The notes under the pieces were generated by a model, which saw nothing but the letters and a program-made list of their open reading frames with translations, was not told the origin of the DNA and did no database searches. A DNA stretch of 64,000 bases from the NCBI RefSeq assembly GCF_025370935.1, contig NC_133483.1:978487-1042486 (forward strand). Direction: 5' to 3'. The translations under genes were made by a program, and so were the position numbers. Positions 42,900 through 53,131 of this stretch are shown piece after piece. How positions within the stretch are numbered: the stretch's first letter is position 1; each line of letters opens with the position of its first letter. The stretch is from Choristoneura fumiferana. Taxonomy: Eukaryota; Arthropoda; Insecta; Lepidoptera; Tortricidae.

Positions 42900-44489
42900 C
42901 ACAGTAACTTACCTAGTAGCTGTCAACACTACAACCTTTATTTGTTGACCTAAGCAGCTAGAGGAAAATTATTTAAAGGAGGTCCATATTGTTATCCTTT
43001 TATTTTTCTTCTATGCTTTGTATTGCTTTGAAAATGAAATCTTATTAGCAGTTCTTGTATGACACTCTCTTATTTTTTCGTGTGCATTCGATCTCTGTAA
43101 CGGTTAAATATACAAACCTCGAACTCGAAATGATACGAGAAATAGAGGAAAATATACTGCATGTCAACAAACAATAAAAATCGGTCGAGTACTTATGAGT
43201 CGGTTTTAAGGGAAAATATTTATACTTTGTAAATATTTTTTTTTACTTTTATTTAATAATTAAAAATATTATTTAATTTTTACTTAAAAATATTTTTTAT
43301 TTAATTTATATTATTTGTTTTTAAAGCGAAAAAAATGCACCCTGCCACAGACAGGCGGACGGCGAAGCGACCGTAATAGAATTCCGCTTCCGTTCCTAGC
43401 GGAACCCTAAAAAAAGTTGCAGTTAGTTTTATGGTAATGATGATGATGATGTCCTCCATGTCGTGTCCGACAAAGGCGAACCTTTAGGCTTGTTTATTAT
43501 GTGCCCGAATAATAATATGGTAATAACGTGGTAGTTACTAAACAAAGCGATTCCAAGTTCAGAAATAAAACGTCCACGTTAACAGCAATCTATCCGCATT
43601 TTAAATCTGACAATTATCCTGCGCAGGCGATTCAAGATGAAGATTATCTGCGTGCATCCGAACAATGAGTAATTGATCTTTGACCCTGTTTGTGTGCACA
43701 TGCTGAATAATTACGTAAATAAATATACGTGTTGTTAGTTGAGGGTTGAAAGGTCCTTTAAGAACCGGTATTCGTAGCAGAAGTGTCATTTTAAAGTAAG
43801 AAGCTTTATCATTATCTGCAGGCCCGGATCGTCGATTTTTTCGAACCGGGGCAAAATCTTGATGGTGGCGCCCTCTCCCTTCAGTGTTTGAGAAAAACTG
43901 TTAAAACCGCCAATGAGTAGCATTTTTTTCTTTCTTTCTTCATTTCTTGTCTCAAGGATTTGGCGCCCAGGTGTGCTATGCGTGTATCTAAATTGTCTCT
44001 GTATGCGCAGAGCTTGATGCGTGGCGGCCATTTTGAGCCGGCCGTGACGAAAATATTTTGTCGGAAATACCTACATATGTGAAAGCAGCACATGGTGTCG
44101 GCTATCGGATGTTTTCTATCGTCGTCCGATACCGATATCGGATCGGATAATGTGAAAACGCTGTAAGTTCCACTACTAGAGATAGGCGTACCCTCTAGAG
44201 TTGCGCTCGCTTGGTCCTGAAAGGGAGCGCTCCGGTCTCGGCCAATCCGTCAAATGAACTAGTTCGGTCTTTTAGTTCCTTTAGTTTCGAGCAGCTTCGA
44301 CCGAAACAATGTTTAAGATCGGGAGTGAGTTTAGACTCGAATCGGTCATGAACTGAACCGGGAGTTAAAAAGAACGGAATGTTAAAAAATAAGTAGTTAT
44401 TAAGGAGGACTTAGAATAAAAAGTATAGCACAGGCAGCGTCGTAATCAGATAAAAAAATCTACCCTTAAATTAGAAATCAGAGAGTTTT
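42900..44489. other. no gene; scattered repeat remnants
   Basis: Unassigned, with remnants of the GGTTCCGT repeat near 43390 (TCCTAGCGGAACCCTAAAAA), and a block at 43815-44040 (GGCCCGGATCGTCGATTTTT, GATTTGGCGCCCAGGTGTGC) of a type also seen near 42140. 44160-44350 is relatively GC-rich. No coding region is supported. Confidence 0.3.
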
Positions 44490-44656
44490 GGGAACTTCAC
44501 ACGCACCATTGTATGCATATTTTCTCAGGATCTTCTCCTTCACCAAAAAGCTCATGGTAAAATTACAAAAAACTGAGAGGTTTTGACCAGGTTTGACCCC
44601 ACGATCTTCTGCTTGAGAGGCCATCGGTCAAACGACTGAACTACCATTGGCTTTGT
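44490..44656 (-). mobile_element. SINE1, old 5' part
   Basis: 'gaacttcacacgcaccattg', 'ttctccttcaccaaaaagct' and 'tgagaggccatcggtcaaac' correspond to the head and upstream body of SINE1 in minus orientation; the 3' tail part is missing. Confidence 0.5.
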
Positions 44657-44675
44657 CTGTACACTCACCAGCACT

Positions 44676-44972
44676 AATATCTGACGCGACAAAGCTTGCT
44701 TATATTTATACTAGCGTTTGCCCGCGGCTTCGTCCGCATGGAATTCGGTTATCGCGCTGTTCCCTCGGGAACTGTGCATTTTCCGGGATAAAAAGTAGCC
44801 TATGCCACTCTCTGGCCCATAAACTATCTCTATGCCAAAAATCAAAAAATACAAACATACACACTTTCACATTTATAATATTAGATATCTGACACGACTC
44901 TATTTCTAGAAATAGACCGGTAGGCCGGTATGGCCTGTCATATATTTTCGCACGCTCCGCTGTGACAGATGC
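44676..44972. mobile_element. inverted-repeat element with nested Helitron-like copy
   Basis: ATCTGACGCGACAAAGC at the left and GCTCCGCTGTGACAGAT at the right are imperfect inverted ends like those of 1229-1337. The middle (44706-44886) is a Helitron-like insertion. Confidence 0.4.
44706..44886 (-). mobile_element. Helitron-like element
   Basis: Starts (plus strand) ACTAGCGTTTGCCCGCGGC followed by TTCGTCCGC and ends CACATTTATAATATTAG, the reverse complement of the CTAATATTATAAATGTG...CGCGGGCAAACGCTAGT layout. Interior CCGGGATAAAAAGTAGCCTA is typical. Confidence 0.6.
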
Positions 44973-45367
44973 AGGTGACTGTATACACCCTGGCTTGATT
45001 CAGTGAGAAGTCACGTTCCTATGATGGATTATTTCGTATGTGTCTGATCTGTCTAATTCGTAGATGCATGTCAGAAGCGCGTGAAATATGTATAGTTTGT
45101 TAAAATAATTGCAAAAAGGTTACTTGTTAAACTGTTTTATCTGTCAAGGAATGACGTGGGTCAGAGATGGATTGTTATAAAGTGGCTCGGTTGTCTCTGT
45201 TTTAAAAGTTTTGAAAGTGTGCGCAGAAATTGTATGAATTTATTCCTATTTTTTTAAATCAGACGTTACTTTGCGGATGACATCAATAAACTTTGCTCAC
45301 CCGCGACCTTATAAGGTAGAATTTATGAAATCGTCTCCGCTTCAAATATAGTTTACCTACTACATAT

Positions 45368-45506
45368 TAAGGTAAACGTACGAGTGCTGGTCACTGTCTT
45401 AATAGTTGGCATCTTTAATCTTATGTCATTAGCAATAGAGATGACAGCAGGGTGTCGTCTATTGGGCATTAGCGTGTCGGTGTCGAGCACTTGGACGTTT
45501 ACCTTA
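45368..45506. mobile_element. MITE with AAGGTAAACGT ends
   Basis: TAAGGTAAACGTACGAGTGC on the left and GCACTTGGACGTTTACCTTA on the right are inverted repeats. A second copy is at 34187-34335. Confidence 0.7.
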
Positions 45507-45626
45507 TGTAGTTTTACAAAAGCTTTAAGTCAAGGATAACATTGTGACAAACCCCTCACGCACCTCTGAACAAAGTCAATGGAGTATGTAAAATTTAAGC
45601 TCTCTCATTTTGAGAGGAACCAATTA

Positions 45627-45800
45627 AGATTGGTTTTTGGAGTCTTTTTGTATTTTTTATTTCAACTCCAAATTTTGTTACTTTTACGGTCATCCCGTAA
45701 AACCCATACATTTTCGATATGAGTTTTACGGGATGACCGTAAAAGTAACAAAATTTGGAGTTGAAATAAAAAATACAAAAAGACTCCCCAAAACCAATCT
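45627..45800. repeat. 81-bp inverted repeat (hairpin)
   Basis: Arms 45627-45707 and 45719-45800 are nearly perfect reverse complements (for example ACTTTTACGGTCATCCCGTA against TACGGGATGACCGTAAAAGT), separated by 11 bp. The near identity suggests recent origin or selection on structure. Confidence 0.9.
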
Positions 45801-46026
45801 TAATTTGATTGCTTAATAACGTCATCTCTTGTCCGGGTGAGCAGTTAGTTTCAATGGAGTGCTGAAAGTTTCTCGATGAGGGCTACAGCATAGATATCGC
45901 TAGTGTCGCTGCTTATAAGTGACTAAATAAGAAACAAACAAGCTGAGATATGTGGTGGATAGGAGAAATTCGTGTCTGAACTCCTGTTTAGTGGTGGTGT
46001 AGCGGTATAGCATGCGGAACGGAATG

Positions 46027-46069
46027 AATGAATGAATGAATGAATGAATGAATGAATGAATGAATGAAT
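46027..46069. repeat. (AATG)n tail of LINE
   Basis: About ten AATG units. The unit repeats the target sequence GGAATG, so tail and target share microhomology. Confidence 0.9.
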
Positions 46070-46367
46070 ATTTATTCACAGAACATATGGTACATATACA
46101 TAAGGTAGGCACAGTATTATTAGCGATCCGTAATATGTTCGGCCATCAGGCATGTGAAAATTAGAGATTGAAGACAGAACAGTAGATTAAAGTGTCAAAA
46201 TAGCATAGAATTGCCGTCATCATTTAAATTTAACAGCAACCATACATGTCAAGTATATTTGGAATACAATTGGGTAGAACTTAATTTTAATTGTAATATT
46301 ATTATATTTTTATCATTATACTCATCATTACAATAAATTTCTAAATTTTATGTATTTAAATGTCAAA

Positions 46368-46740
46368 TCAAAACTTATAGCTAAAAAATTCATCAATGCT
46401 GTAAAAGCAGGCATTACATAAGAATTTGTACAGTTTCGCCTTAAATTCGGTATTGGATAATGTTTTATATGTAGCAGGAATTTTATTATAAATTTTAATA
46501 CACATATAGTATGCACTTTTTTTCCTTAGAACCAACCTATGTTTAGGTAGTACTAATTGGTATCGTCTATGGGGTCTATTTGTTGGCTTGTCTGCCGAGA
46601 GGAACAGCTCAGTATTGAGTTTTACAAATATAGCGGCCTCGTATATGTAGAGACAGGGTACCGTAAGTAAATTAAGTTTAATAAATAGAGTTTTACATGT
46701 TTCTCGATACCCAATCCCGCCTATCGTTCTGACGCATTTT
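46368..46740 (-). pseudogene. LINE ORF2 C-terminus, frame-shifted
   Basis: In the frame next to the main RT frame, the minus strand reads CVRTIGGIGYRETCKTLFI, LNLLTVPCLYIYEAAIFV, then ADKPTNRPHRRYQLVLPKH and IYNKIPATYKTLSNTEFKAK, with a stop at 46368-46370. It is the normal continuation of ORF2 after a one-base change in an A-run near 46740. Confidence 0.85.
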
Positions 46741-47731
46741 TTTGTGCTACAAAAGCCCGGTCTGCATTAACAGAGTTTCCCCACATAAGTATGCCGTATC
46801 TCAAAACTGATTGAATGTAGCCGTGATAGGCCATTAGAGCTGTTTTTTCCGATACAGTTTGTTTAATTCGCCACAATGCAAATACGAATTTACCAATCTT
46901 TTTACATACTCCTTCAACATGTTCCTTCCAGTTACAATGACAGTCTAGAGTTATACCCAAAAATACCGCGCTTTTTACTTCCTCAATACCGATGTCATTA
47001 TGTTTGATAACTAGTTTTTGTGTTTTACCTTTGTACGATAAGAACTGCATGAATTTGGTTTTATTCAAGTTTATTTTTAAATTATTATTGTTCAACCAAT
47101 TGGTCACATCCTTTAGTGCTGTATTTAAGTCATATTGAAAATTATTTGGATCTGTACCCTTAACTACTACCGTTGTATCATCTGCAAATAAGATACAGTC
47201 ATGCCTAGTTGATTCAGTCAGATCATTAATATAGACAATAAACAATAATGGCCCCAGGATACTGCCTTGAGGCACGCCATATGAATTTATTTTGCATCTA
47301 GATTTAAAAGAAGTGAGACTGTTATTTTCTATTTTATCTATTTGAGTATATTGTTTTCGTTCGTGTAGGTAACTCTTAAGCCAATTATAAGCAGGTCCTC
47401 GTATCCCCTGCTTATCTAGTTTATCCAGTAGGCTCCTGTGACATACGGTGTCAAAGGCCTTGGACATATCAAGAAATAGCACTCCTATCGGTACACTGTT
47501 GTCAATGCATTCCGTTATTTTATTGTTTAGTTTAAAGCATGCTAATGTTGTTGATTTTTTCTTTCTGAACCCATTTTGCTCAGGTTTTAAAATATCATGC
47601 TTCTCAAGAAAGGATTCTAATCTATTATGCATTGCTCTTTCGTATATCTTAGATATGACAGGAATTAATGTTATGGGCCTATGATTACCTAATTCTAGTT
47701 TATCCCCCTTTTTAAATATCGGTTTCACCAC
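46721..47731 (-). pseudogene. LINE ORF2, reverse transcriptase part
   Basis: Reverse transcriptase of a non-LTR element. Motifs in order: VKPIFKKGDKLELGNHRPI (about residues 2-20), GVLFLDMSKAFDTVCH, SYGVPQGSILGPLLFIVYI, ILFADDTTVVVKG with the catalytic FADD, then the thumb region with a Y-L-G-I-type FLGITLDCHCNWKEHVEG block and YHGYIQSVLRYGILMWGNS. The frame starts after a frameshift from the upstream ORF at about 47740 and ends early (after NADRAFVAQKN) because of a second frameshift in an A-run; the rest of the C-terminus continues at 46368-46740. Two indels in over 3 kb suggest a fairly recent insertion. Confidence 0.92.
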
Positions 47732-47739
47732 TGACTTTT

Positions 47740-48957
47740 TTAGTGCCGTGGGAAGATGCCCTGTTCGAAAGATAAATTAATAAGATACGATAAATGCACA
47801 GATATTATAGATGATATTGATTTTAATATTTTGGATGGGATTTCGTCATAGCCAGTGGACTGTGTGTTTTTCAGAGAACGAATTATTTTAAATATTTCGT
47901 AAGGGTCCGTTGGCACAAGAAAAATGCTTTTCGGAAATGCATATGTAGATTTCTTATAAGGCAGCTGATTACTTTTTAAAGGTGTGCTATTTATATTAAT
48001 GAAATAATCATTAAATTCTTCAGCTATTGATTGGGGAGTGCGTAATAGGTTTTTGTCTCGATCTACGATGCATGAAATTTCCTTCCTGGATTGTTGGTTG
48101 AAGTTACCTTTAGCAACGTTCCAAGCAGCTCGGCATTTATTCGTTGCCCCTTCGATCAATTTTGTATTACATAACCTTTGGGAGTGGACAATGCATTTTC
48201 TTAAAGTTCGAGTGTAATTAATTAGTTTGATTTTATTCAACTCCTTATCTTTTGAACATCTTTGATACTGGTAATACAATTTTCTTTTGACAGCACAACC
48301 ACGTTTCAAAGATTTAGTCAACCAAATTTTTCTTTTGTTTTTAGTAGAATTTTTTGTTCTAATTATGGGGAAACACAAATTATGAAATAGTATAAGTAAG
48401 TCGTGAAAAACAGTAAAAGCCTTGTCTGAACATTTCTCATCATACATTTCTGAGAATGTCAGGTTTTTAATACAATTTTTAAACTTTTGTATGTTTTCAG
48501 TACAATAGTCTCTTTTCGAAATATAAAATTCTTGTTTCTCACTTTTTACATACACTGGGAATGTTATTATTTGACACGTGTCGTGGTCTGATAGTCCTAA
48601 CTGATGTGTTTCGCCTTTTGCGGTTTTAATGTTACTAATTATGTGATCAATGCAGTTATTTTTACGTGTAGGTTGAGAAATATGATTGCACATATTATAA
48701 TTAGCAAGCAAAGTAAAATATTCCCTGGTTATAGTATTTTGAACCAGTGTATTTATATTTAAGTCCCCGCATATAATAACTCTTTTGTTACGCTTACTTC
48801 GCAGAACAGCCAGAAGCTTATCCAATTTTTCAAAAAATACATTTATATTCGAGTCTGGAGTTCTATATAAGCAAACAATTATTAAATTATAGGTTGCAAT
48901 CTCGATGGCACAGCATTCAAACTCCTTTTCACAAGCAAGTTTTTGTACTTCCGGCAT
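47740..48957 (-). pseudogene. LINE ORF2, endonuclease and linker part
   Basis: C-terminal half of an apurinic-type (exonuclease-endonuclease-phosphatase) endonuclease that nicks target DNA, followed by the linker and the start of the RT domain. Visible motifs are IVCLYRTPDSN, VIICGDLNINT with the metal-binding GDLN, and LGLSDHDTCQ with the catalytic SDH. The start of RT is STGYDEIPSKILKSI. The frame is open upstream of the ATG to 49183 (I-L-T-K-R-D-E-I and VICFSETFLCSGSEN), so the ATG is not a true start and the element is truncated within the endonuclease. A one-base loss near 47745 moves the RT into the next frame. Confidence 0.9.
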
Positions 48958-49631
48958 ATCGTTAAAATTTAAATGTTTATTTATAATGATTGCGACTCCA
49001 CCCCTTTTCTTTGTTTTTCTTGAGAAAAATGAAGCAAGTTCGTAGTCTTTAAAAAAAAGGTTATTTTCAGATCCAGAGCATAGAAATGTTTCGGAGAAAC
49101 AGATTACATTGAGAGAGTTTCCGCTGTCTTTTAATTCATCTAGAACTATTTCTATTTCATCTCTTTTTGTTAAAATCCTTTTTGGAATGCTGAGGACCTG
49201 GGTTCGATTCCCAGCGCTGGTCTATTTTTCTGGTTTTTCTGTGCATCTATGTTTCAGTTTGTATTTTCGATAGGAACCAATTCGTTCTATGGTTATATTG
49301 ATAATACTTGTATAGGCCGATAAGTTCTATGGTTGTATTGATATCTCGGTAGCAGTTGGGCTAGTGACCGGCAACGGGGTCACACAGCCTATGCATTGCC
49401 TCACCGCACATGCGCAAACGCAGCTAGCGAATTGCATGAAAGGAAATTAAGCACAAATCTTAGACTTCATAAACACAGCTTTTACCGGCTATATGCAATG
49501 ATCGGGTCAAATGTGGCAAAATGGATTTGCACATTGCACCCAGTTCCTGTGGTTAAATTGTCATATAAGGTAATAATGATTTGGTACATGTAGTAATGAC
49601 GTGCTATGGTGCTGAGTTGGTATGGTGATGG

Positions 49632-49755
49632 TGTGTGTGAAGTTTCCTAACCGCACTGGACCCGCGTGGGAAGTACGGCCCAAGCTTTCCTATTCTGAGA
49701 GGAGGCCTGTGCGCAGTAGTGGGATGTATATTGGCTGGGATGGTGATGATTGTAA
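49632..49755 (+). mobile_element. SINE1 3' fragment
   Basis: GTGTGTGTGAAGTTTCCTAA, GGACCCGCGTGGGAAGTACG and GAGAGGAGGCCTGTGCGCAG match SINE1, with an ATGGTGATGAT tail. 5'-truncated. Confidence 0.7.
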
Positions 49756-49756
49756 T

Positions 49757-49850
49757 GACTAGGTTTTTCCCGCAACTTCGTCCAAGCCGAAAAAAATATT
49801 ATCACTCCCTTTTATCTCCGAAATTATTGCGCCAATATTTTATCATTTAT
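49757..49850 (-). mobile_element. Helitron-like 3' end fragment
   Basis: ACTAGGTTTTTCCCGCAAC followed by TTCGTCC is a mutated inverse of the CTAGT terminus. It follows the SINE1 fragment directly. Confidence 0.4.
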
Positions 49851-49945
49851 TTAACCCCCTTCAAGAGGGTTTATTGTTATAAAATCAATGTATTACGAGT
49901 ACGACAAATACCTGAAGCGTTAAATTTAAAACCTGTAGCTTCTTC

Positions 49946-50085
49946 AGGCCTACTCTAATTCTGAGAGGATACCTGTGCCCTGCAGTTCGGCGTATTTAGG
50001 CCGAAATGTGAGGGCTCCCAATCTACTACGGCCCAAAACCTCTCATTCTGAGAGGAGGCCCGTCCCCGAGCAGTAGGACGTATAT
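49946..50085 (+). mobile_element. two SINE1 3' fragments
   Basis: CTGAGAGGATACCTGTGCCC at 49961 and CTGAGAGGAGGCCCGTCCCC at 50048 are two degenerate copies of the same SINE1 segment, each followed by a degenerate GTAGGACGTATATA-type stretch. They could be one duplicated or two separate insertions. Confidence 0.5.
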
Positions 50086-50089
50086 ACTT

Positions 50090-51480
50090 AACTCTAAAGA
50101 ACACTAGCATGAAAACGTAAATACGTATAGGGAACCGACCATAGTTCGATACGTCGATGACATGATAGTTCAAAAGTGACACGGAAATTCCAGTCTCCGT
50201 TTATTACAACAGTCTTATTCTTAAATTTAAACGATTATAAAAACATGGGAACAGTACTTATCCGGGACCATTGCTAAAGCCATTGCTTAGTATTTTCCCA
50301 CAGTGTTTGTGTGGACTTCACTTTCCGCATACAGCAAGAACTAGTTGCATTGTCTAATATGAATTAGAATAATGTTAGGTTTACTGGGAATCATAGACTG
50401 TGAAAAGACTTGATTTTTATGTCTGTGAAGGAAATGACTTTCTCGCATTAAATAACTGCTTTTTGTTGTATTCGTCTTTAAACAGTTTAAAGTTTCGACT
50501 TTTTATCTTCTCCGAAACCAACAATTTTTGTCATTGTATTTTCTTATGGTTTTATAGAACATAGTAGGTAGGTTAGGTAAGGTTTTTTTATAAAAGTTCA
50601 AAAAAACATACGGTTTCAGAGGAAATATTCAGAGGGAATATATTTTGCCGAAAAGACAGAATACATTTATAATAAGAAGTGTTTTCAACGAGCTCTGCGG
50701 AATTATTCTAATCAGATATTGCTATTTCACTTCCACCAATTAATAGGACAACTTTCAAACGAATAGTTTCTTTAGCAAATGATAATCTTGCGCAAGGAGA
50801 GCAGTACTATGTCATCTCACTAATTCTGGCCAGATGTACGCTTACTATCTAACTATTAGTTAATTAGTTTTAAGACATTATTACTTTTGTTGAATGTTGC
50901 GCCTGTGTGTGAAATTGGGGGAAACATAACAGTATTCTGTGCTGATTTCTCCAGGGTCAGTATATGTATAGCTATGATGATAATTGACGATCATTGAAAA
51001 CAGAAGATGGTACTGTAAGAAGAAGAGGAAAAAAATTACAAGTAATTTCCCAAACCCAGTTTACATACGGTCTAAATAATCAGAACGCTCAGATATGCCT
51101 TTTCAGCTAAATGTTTCTTTTGTTGTTTGTAAAATAATATGATGCATTTATTACAAAATAAAACTTCAAACTTAACCAAGGAGAAAACATAATTTGAAAT
51201 AATAATAATAATTAATAATAATAATAATCATGATTTGTAATTTGGTGATAAATTAACATTTCCAGTACAATAAAATCTATTTAATAATTGTATATAGGAA
51301 CTCATGTTTGACAAATAAATATTTGAAATATGTTCAACATTTAGTTGTTTATTCTTGTTGTTTACTTTTACTTCGAAATAACTATGTCGAGGGTCGTTCA
51401 AGTTTTTTTTAATTGGTTAGGTTATTCACATTTTACTTTACAGGATGAGTAGTGTTCTAGTGTTACCCCACAATGAGTAA
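50090..51480. other. no recognised feature; ATA/ATT tract
   Basis: AT-rich DNA with an AATAATAATAATTAATAATA tract near 51200. No coding region or named repeat. Confidence 0.35.
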
Positions 51481-51494
51481 TAACGAGTAGTGAA

Positions 51495-51592
51495 TGCAGT
51501 GAGCGGCCGGCGCGCGCGCTGCATAGATCCGCTCCAGTTAGATGCGTCCGAGTTGGTCAGTTGAGCGCTAAAATGACTCACGAACGTACAAG
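51495..51592 (+). promoter_or_regulatory. weak candidate Inr/DPE core promoter
   Basis: A GC-rich patch (GAGCGGCCGGCGCGCGCGCT, 51500-51519) is followed by GGTCAGTTGAGC (51555-51566), matching the arthropod initiator TCAGTT with A at 51559. About 28-32 bp downstream is GTACA, four of five matches to the downstream promoter element. Without a gene behind it this remains weak; chance occurrence is possible. Confidence 0.2.
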
Positions 51593-51596
51593 CAAT

Positions 51597-52077
51597 CATC
51601 ATCATCATCATGTCAGCCGATAGACGTTCACTGCTGGACAAGGCTCTCCACTCAGACCGATCCATCGCTATCCGGCGATCTTAACCAGGTCGTCACTCCA
51701 TCTTGTTGGAGGCCTTCCGACAGCTCGTCTCCCGGTCCGTGGACGGCATTCGAGAACCTTCTGACCCCATCGGCCATGAGTCCTGCGAGCGATGTGCCCT
51801 GCCCATTGCCACTTCAGTTTCGCAATTCTTCGGGCTATGTCGGATAACCTTAGTTCTACTGCGGATATCATCATTTCTGATTCTATCCCGCAGAGAAACC
51901 GCGAGCATAACCCTCTCCATAGGCCTCTGGGTGACTTTGAGCTTCCTCATGAGGTCCATCGTTAGCGCCTACGTCTCAGATCTGTAAGTCATCACTGGAA
52001 ACACACACTGGTCAAAGACTTTTGACTTCAAACACTGCGGTAATTTGGACGAAAAGACATTGCGAAGCTACCCGAAC
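51597..52077 (-). mobile_element. 5'-truncated RTE-like LINE with target duplication
   Basis: Minus-strand insertion bounded by ACAAGCAAT at 51588-51596 and 52078-52086, with a (CAT)n end at 51597-51611. Several frames encode IARRIAKLKWQWAGHIARR, GRWGQKVLECRPRTGRRAVG, RPPTRWSDDLVKIAG, and upstream Q-R-P-M-E-R-V-M-L-A-V-S-L-R-D-R-I-R-N. Frames change at about 51690 and 51870. It is the 3' end of an RTE ORF2. Confidence 0.85.
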
Positions 52078-52096
52078 ACAAGCAATAACGAATACA

Positions 52097-52268
52097 TTTC
52101 GACGCTTGAAAGGAGAAATTTACAAAGCGATTTTTTTTTAATATTGTGAGTTGTATACATATTTGGAATCAGTAAAATATAAGTAAATTTTACTGATTCC
52201 AAACATGTCTATAATTCACTATCTTAAAAAATTTCGCTTAGTCAATTTCACCTTTCAAGCGTCGATAT
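52097..52268. mobile_element. palindromic MITE with long arms
   Basis: CGACGCTTGAAAGGAGAAAT on the left and TTTCACCTTTCAAGCGTCG on the right are inverted. Pairing continues inward to GGAATCAGTAAAAT / ATTTTACTGATTCC around a short centre (ATAAGTAA). Confidence 0.8.
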
Positions 52269-52780
52269 AAAAGCATGCATGCACACCAGTCAACCACGTA
52301 TTCATGGTTTTAATACCCGAACATTTCGAAGAATTTGACCACCCTTATATAATATATAAGATAAATAAAATAGTTTACGGATGATTCTTAACTTCTTCTA
52401 AACACAGTTCACTTTGCTCTCCTAATTAACACCTGTGTGGATTAGCAATTATTTCCTATCTGGGGGCACGGCCGTACCATCCTTTCAGGTCATTTTCGAC
52501 CTCCCTATAACTTCACTCCCAACCACTATAATTAAGTAAACCTAAAACTCCTAAACTCAATGTGTGAAAAGTAAGTTCCATTTTACAGCCAGTTGCTTGC
52601 AAGAGCCTATTTTCCCAGCCTTCGGGCTTTTACGCAGCTTTCGATCTTTATGCGTTTGCGCAACGACCGGCGTTTGCTATCGCTTAGTTTTACTAAGCTT
52701 TATATGGCTATGGGAACATCTACGAGTATGTACAGTCAACCAATTTGATTCCTAGGCCACTATAGTAAATAATTTTGCTA
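52269..52780. other. no recognised feature
   Basis: Unassigned sequence with a few short open frames and no domain signature. Confidence 0.35.
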
Positions 52781-53131
52781 TCCTATTAATATTACAAATG
52801 TGAGTTTGTGAATGAGTGAGTATGTTTGTTACTCCTTTACACTGAAACGGCTGGATGGATTTGGATGAAATTTGGTATGTAGATAGCTGGACATCTGGAA
52901 TAAAAGATAGGCTTATTCTAATTCCGATATTCCCACGGGATAGGGATAAAATCTCGAAACAGCAACCGCTGGGCTTAGAGTCAAGAAATGTGACAAGATT
53001 TTTAATGTAACGTGAATGGAAACCACGATTTAATTTTCGGGAATTACCACGGGAATTTTAAAAATTCTAAAATTTCAATTCAGCTGCTGTATCTAATGAT
53101 TTACGTGTGCGAAGCCGAGGGTGAACACTAG
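52781..53131 (+). mobile_element. Helitron-like non-autonomous element
   Basis: Starts TCCTATTAATATTACAAATG and ends GAAGCCGAGGGTGAACACTAG. The 5' TC, 3' CTAG and lack of terminal inverted repeats fit Helitrons. Interior phrases 'gaaacggctggatggatttg' and 'ttcccacgggatagggata' are shared with other copies. Confidence 0.6.

Larger units (their letters stand above)
46027..49183 (-). mobile_element. Jockey/CR1-superfamily LINE, nearly full ORF2
   Basis: A 3.16-kb minus-strand insertion with 5' truncation inside the endonuclease domain. It contains the endonuclease and linker (47740-49183), reverse transcriptase (46721-47731), displaced C-terminus (46368-46740), a 3' UTR with AATAAA-like GAATAAATATTC at about 46066, and a (CATT)n tail (minus strand) at 46027-46066. 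GGAATG at 46021-46026 and 49184-49189 is the probable target duplication. It lies within the tRNA-like module of retroposon copy C. ORF1 is absent. Confidence 0.9.
45626..49271 (+). mobile_element. tRNA-containing retroposon copy C, split by a LINE
   Basis: Perfect 11-bp duplication AGGAACCAATT at 45615-45625 and 49272-49282. From the left: an 81-bp arm (45627-45707), an 11-bp spacer, the inverted arm (45719-45800), the body from TTAATTTGATTGCTTAATAA, the first half of the tRNA-like module (about 45988-46026), a nested LINE (46027-49183), then the second half (49184-49230) with GGTTCGATTCC and the end GTTTGTATTTTCGAT. The arm that lies 3' in copy A lies 5' here. Confidence 0.85.

Noticed and set aside
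45900..46112. Minus-strand frame with repeated FIHS units
   Set aside because: Translation of the (AATG)n tail of the LINE.
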